A DNA stretch of 64,000 nt from Spinacia oleracea. Its lineage: Eukaryota; Streptophyta; Magnoliopsida; Caryophyllales; Amaranthaceae. Below are positions 60,803 to 64,000 of this stretch, piece after piece. Both the position numbers and the translations under genes were made by a program. The stretch is taken from NCBI RefSeq assembly GCF_020520425.1, contig NC_079491.1:99293152-99357151 (forward strand). Reading direction: 5' to 3'. The first letter of the stretch is position 1. Each line of letters opens with the position of its first letter. Under the pieces are notes generated by a model, which was not told where the DNA came from, did not search any database, and saw nothing but the letters and a program-made list of their open reading frames with translations.

Positions 60803-61381
60803 TGGTACAATCACTCTGACTAAGCAAGTTAATTATATGTTACAATCACTCAATCAGTGGGTATTGTGAATCACTAATCTGAATCTTGTTGTAATTGTGA
60901 CTTTATTTTCATAATAAAACGTAAGAGCAATTGTAATAATTTTGTAGGTCTTTGATTGTAATATTTACATATTGGACGAATTTTATTTTTACGTACTTTT
61001 ATACATATATATTGTGTGTTTTTATATTGATTATTGCAGTGCGTTATCGATGGTGATACAACACCTTAAAGTTCTTGGATATGCCACCGATAGTGAGATC
61101 TATAAATGAAAAACATTAACATTAAATGTCACTGACAGTGTATTAGTGTAAATCGAACCAACTAAATTTATAAGGTAGTTAAATTCAATTTACAAAACCT
61201 TCAAAGTTAAATATATTGTTTCACCAAATTTTCTACAAATTAATGAAAAAATGATAGCAATAGACAGTTTGAGGTTGATAAACTCACCCTAACTTGCCAC
61301 TCCCAGGCTCCAACCCTCTTACAAAACAGGAAAGCAAACACCCCGTCAGACGGTCAGCGGAGAGAATCATCATTTCCATCA
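60803..61381. other. Upstream flank of small membrane-protein gene
   Basis: AT-rich to about 61270, then more balanced from 61290 to the ATG, as expected for a promoter and 5' UTR. No clear TATA box could be assigned. Confidence 0.45.
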
Positions 61382-61723
61382 ATGGCGTCTCCTTCACCAT
61401 CAAGCAGCTCCTCATCGTCCATTGGAGCAGAAACTCCTAAGACGAAAACAACAGTGAGCTTGTTCAGAAACGCCATGAAAAGGAAGCATCAGTTCATCCA
61501 ATTCTTCGCCATGTCTGGAATTCTCCTACTCAGCATGCGATCTCTTGGCCAAAAGTACCGCATTCACGACCTCTTACAAGATACCGCTGCTCTTCAGGAT
61601 GAACATCAGTCACTTACCGATCGAATAAACCACATCAAGTCCAGTCTTCGCCACGAGGCGTCTCTCGATTCTTCTGGAATCTTCGCTTCTCGCCTTCGCC
61701 TCCTCTTTGGCGATGATCAGTAA
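61382..61723 (+). CDS. Small Ser-rich protein with one membrane segment and coiled coil (113 aa)
   Basis: The ORF begins ATG in tcaatggcg. The N-terminus is a Ser-rich low-complexity stretch (about residues 3-14), then a basic region (FRNAMKRKHQ, about 29-38). A hydrophobic segment follows (FIQFFAMSGILLLSMRSL, about 40-57) that may span a membrane. The C-terminal half is predicted helical/coiled coil (LLQDTAALQDEHQSLTDRI, about 65-83) and ends LLFGDDQ. Codon use and composition are gene-like and differ from the surrounding AT-rich DNA. A basic stretch before a single membrane helix would fit a mitochondrial or ER tail-type protein, but I do not recognise the family. No intron is needed. A single-exon plant gene is the best reading. 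Confidence 0.7.
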   Translation: MASPSPSSSSSSSIGAETPKTKTTVSLFRNAMKRKHQFIQFFAMSGILLLSMRSLGQKYRIHDLLQDTAALQDEHQSLTDRINHIKSSLRHEASLDSSGIFASRLRLLFGDDQ

Positions 61724-64000
61724 TTTGTCATTCTCTTTATACTATTTTGGAGTTTCAGTTTTGCATCTTAGCGGCTATGTAACTGTGTTGTGAATCTGGA
61801 TTTTGTTAGGGTTTATATAACGTTTTTTCTTAATCATTTTTGCAATTTCTGAAATAATCCACTGAACTGTTGACAATTTTGCATTTTCTGAAATGATCCA
61901 CTGAACTGTTTGACCATGTATTGCGCGAAATGCTAATGAAGCTGTTTGTTATCGCATTTGTTGAATTCTGGATTGAGTTAGGATTTAGCATATACTTCGT
62001 GTGAAATACTTTTATCTTTTTTGCATAATCTGGTATAACTTGCCTGTGTGGTCAATTGAATCCCTTGCTACCTATGATTTGCACAAAATGGCGGAAATGT
62101 AACTGGAGCTATGTGCAAAATCGAGACTGCATTTAGGTTAATCATTCATGCTGTTCAAATTAAAGTATTTGGAGGTTAAAGTTTGTTTAGTTTTGGGCCT
62201 TTTAGCTGAATTCGTCTCTCATTGTGGAAGGTTGATGGATGACATCCTTATTATGGCTACTTTGCGGGGAAGGGAATATTTAGAGCCTATATGGGTAAGG
62301 AGTAATCTTTCGAGTGACTCCATAATTTTGGGACAATGAACTTATGATCCGCTAACCCATTGCTGGTAAAATAGTATTTTATGCTAGCCAACAGTTTGTA
62401 GGAATTATAGAGGATGGGGGTTTAAAGAGTTGGTGTAATTTCTTTTGTTACCTTCTGTTTTTATTGCTGTTAACAAGGACTTCAAGGGCATTATTGGACG
62501 AGTAGTGGTCGCTTGGGGATTAGGAAGGCTGATGTTTCAAAAGCTTTCCTATGATTTTCGGTATACTCAAACGGGCAGTTACAGTTTTTGTTGAGATACT
62601 GTTTGATACCTTTACAACTTGAATAACTAACGCTCATTTGATGAGTCCTCAGTTAAGTTCTTTCTGGAGATCTCCCTGCCTTTTCATTTTGATTGATTGA
62701 AGCTCAGCTCAGGTTTATTTACTTAAGTTAATGAACTTCATCGAAGATTAAATATGATTGATCACATCAGTTCTATCTGAATTCAGAGTCTCTAGAGGTG
62801 ATTATTTTGTTAATGAAAATACTCTTTCAGAAATTTAGCCTGTGCAGATCTTACTTATGAAAGGACAAGGAGACTAGTCTAGACGCGTCTTGTGGTGTGG
62901 TGATAATCTCTTTTCCTAAAATGAAAGGGTGACGGCCAGTGAGGGGGTTGATGACTTGATGTTAAGGTATATTAGGAGGGCAGCAACAAGAAACTAATTC
63001 TTTGGTAGACCTGGTATTGCACTCGTTTTTAATACTTCCGCATAAATTAGGTGCACAACTGTGATTTTCTTGAAGTTTAGAACCATTTCGGCCGTTTTGT
63101 TAAGGAATGGGGATTTCATTATTGATCTGCAACTGTTCTGATGTACACAGCTTTCATTATTGATCTGTTTAAATCTAGGTGCATTGCTAACTTTCAAGTT
63201 CTAGAATTGTGTAGTAGAAGTCATAGAGTTGTTTGGGGTAAAAATTGAGTATTCTGGATAAGTGTGCTTTGTGTTAATGGGTCTACCTACATTTCTGCAT
63301 GAATTTGTAAACATAATACTTTACATACTATGAAAGTTTGCTAAAGTTAAGGTATAGACTCAACCTTTTGGTATTTTTGACTTAAATCTGAATCCTGATT
63401 TCTGGTATGCTTGTGTGGAGTTGTGGACAGACGCACGTACTCACTAGTAAAGTTATTAGATGAGAATGGAATTTGAAGTTGATGAATCAATGTGGAACAT
63501 CATATATAGCTGAGTTGCTGGTGTAAGGGATCATATTGAAAAAGATGTACACACAGTTTAGAAGTTATAGACAAATTATTGATATGCTTTGAGATATCAC
63601 TGTATCAGGACTTGACAATTGAGAAACTTGACACGATGGATTGTTTTTGACCTGCAATAGAATGCTGGAGTTTTGTCGACTTCCATTTGTATAGTGGTAA
63701 AACATGATCTACACCTGTATGATTAAAAAGAATAGATGATTGGAGTTATTCTCAAGTTTGGTGTAGGATGTGGGAGGCTAACATGGATCTGTCACACCAA
63801 TAATAGAGGGGTTCTGTAGTGTTCAGACAAGTGAGACAAACAAATAATCGAGTCAGGTCATGCTCATGTTATGTTTCATTCTCTCCTGATTTTTGCCACC
63901 TTATTAGCTTCAATGGTTGATGAATGATTCATCTAAAGATCTAAGATCGAGGCATCGCCAACTCAAAAATAGCGGGGTATTACGTGAGACATCAAATGTT
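61724..64000. other. 3' flank, no gene recognised
   Basis: AT-rich, non-repetitive sequence with only short frames. The first few hundred bases are probably 3' UTR of the small gene. A short near-duplication (gaaataatccactgaactgtt / gaaatgatccactgaactgtt, about 61850 and 61889) is present. The long gene-like length without repeats could include introns or exons of a gene beyond the window, but I cannot support one. Confidence 0.5.

Noticed and set aside
61724-64000. Short ORFs (62148-62339 and 62994-63197) as candidate genes
   Set aside because: Under 70 codons, no domain, AT-rich context and no splice-linked partners that I could assemble.

Overview
The window is plant nuclear DNA. It holds an intron-rich plant alpha-amylase gene, a small plant-type ORF, and nested plant transposons (Copia, Tekay-like and Tat-like Ty3/gypsy, L1 LINE, Stowaway MITEs, Helitron). 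A eudicot is likely. Caryophyllales such as spinach, beet or quinoa relatives is a guess from the MITE and LTR style, not shown by the sequence.

Layout. 1-2343: 3' end of a plus-strand Copia element with a 1407-bp LTR. 2344-8141: decayed minus-strand Tekay/Del-like element with a 3.0-kb LTR, ending at a 21-bp minisatellite (8142-8330). 8958-9258: Stowaway-like MITE. 10320-10706: tandem and duplicated AT-rich repeats. 11983-18837: 12-exon AMY2-type alpha-amylase (413 aa), with a MITE in intron 7. 19722-31230: complete plus-strand Tat-like element with apparently identical 425-bp LTRs and an open gag-pol. 31231-32155: spacer with a SINE and a Helitron-like end. 32156-53687: second Tat-like element of the same family in opposite orientation, its gag split by a 9.9-kb Copia element (43159-53035). 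53847-59987: L1-type LINE with a 14-bp target duplication. 60044-60802: Helitron containing a Stowaway MITE. 61382-61723: small single-membrane-segment protein gene. 61724-64000: no supported gene.

The most interesting system is inside both Tat elements. Between pol and the 3' LTR, on the antisense strand, each carries a six-coding-exon gene with its own TATA box, 5'-UTR intron and canonical GT-AG splice sites. The predicted proteins have 989 and 997 residues, with a region resembling the Transposase_28 (putative gypsy-type transposon) family, basic nuclear-signal-like stretches and a long C-terminal coiled coil. Because the gene is antisense, its introns are invisible to splicing of the retrotransposon genomic RNA, which can explain how introns survive reverse transcription. 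Both copies are open throughout and differ in exon length only by multiples of three.

Removing the insertions leaves the amylase gene and the small ORF only about 2.5-3 kb apart. The 64 kb is therefore mostly a transposon-expanded intergenic region, with two Tat elements lying tail to tail as an inverted repeat with roughly 11-kb arms.
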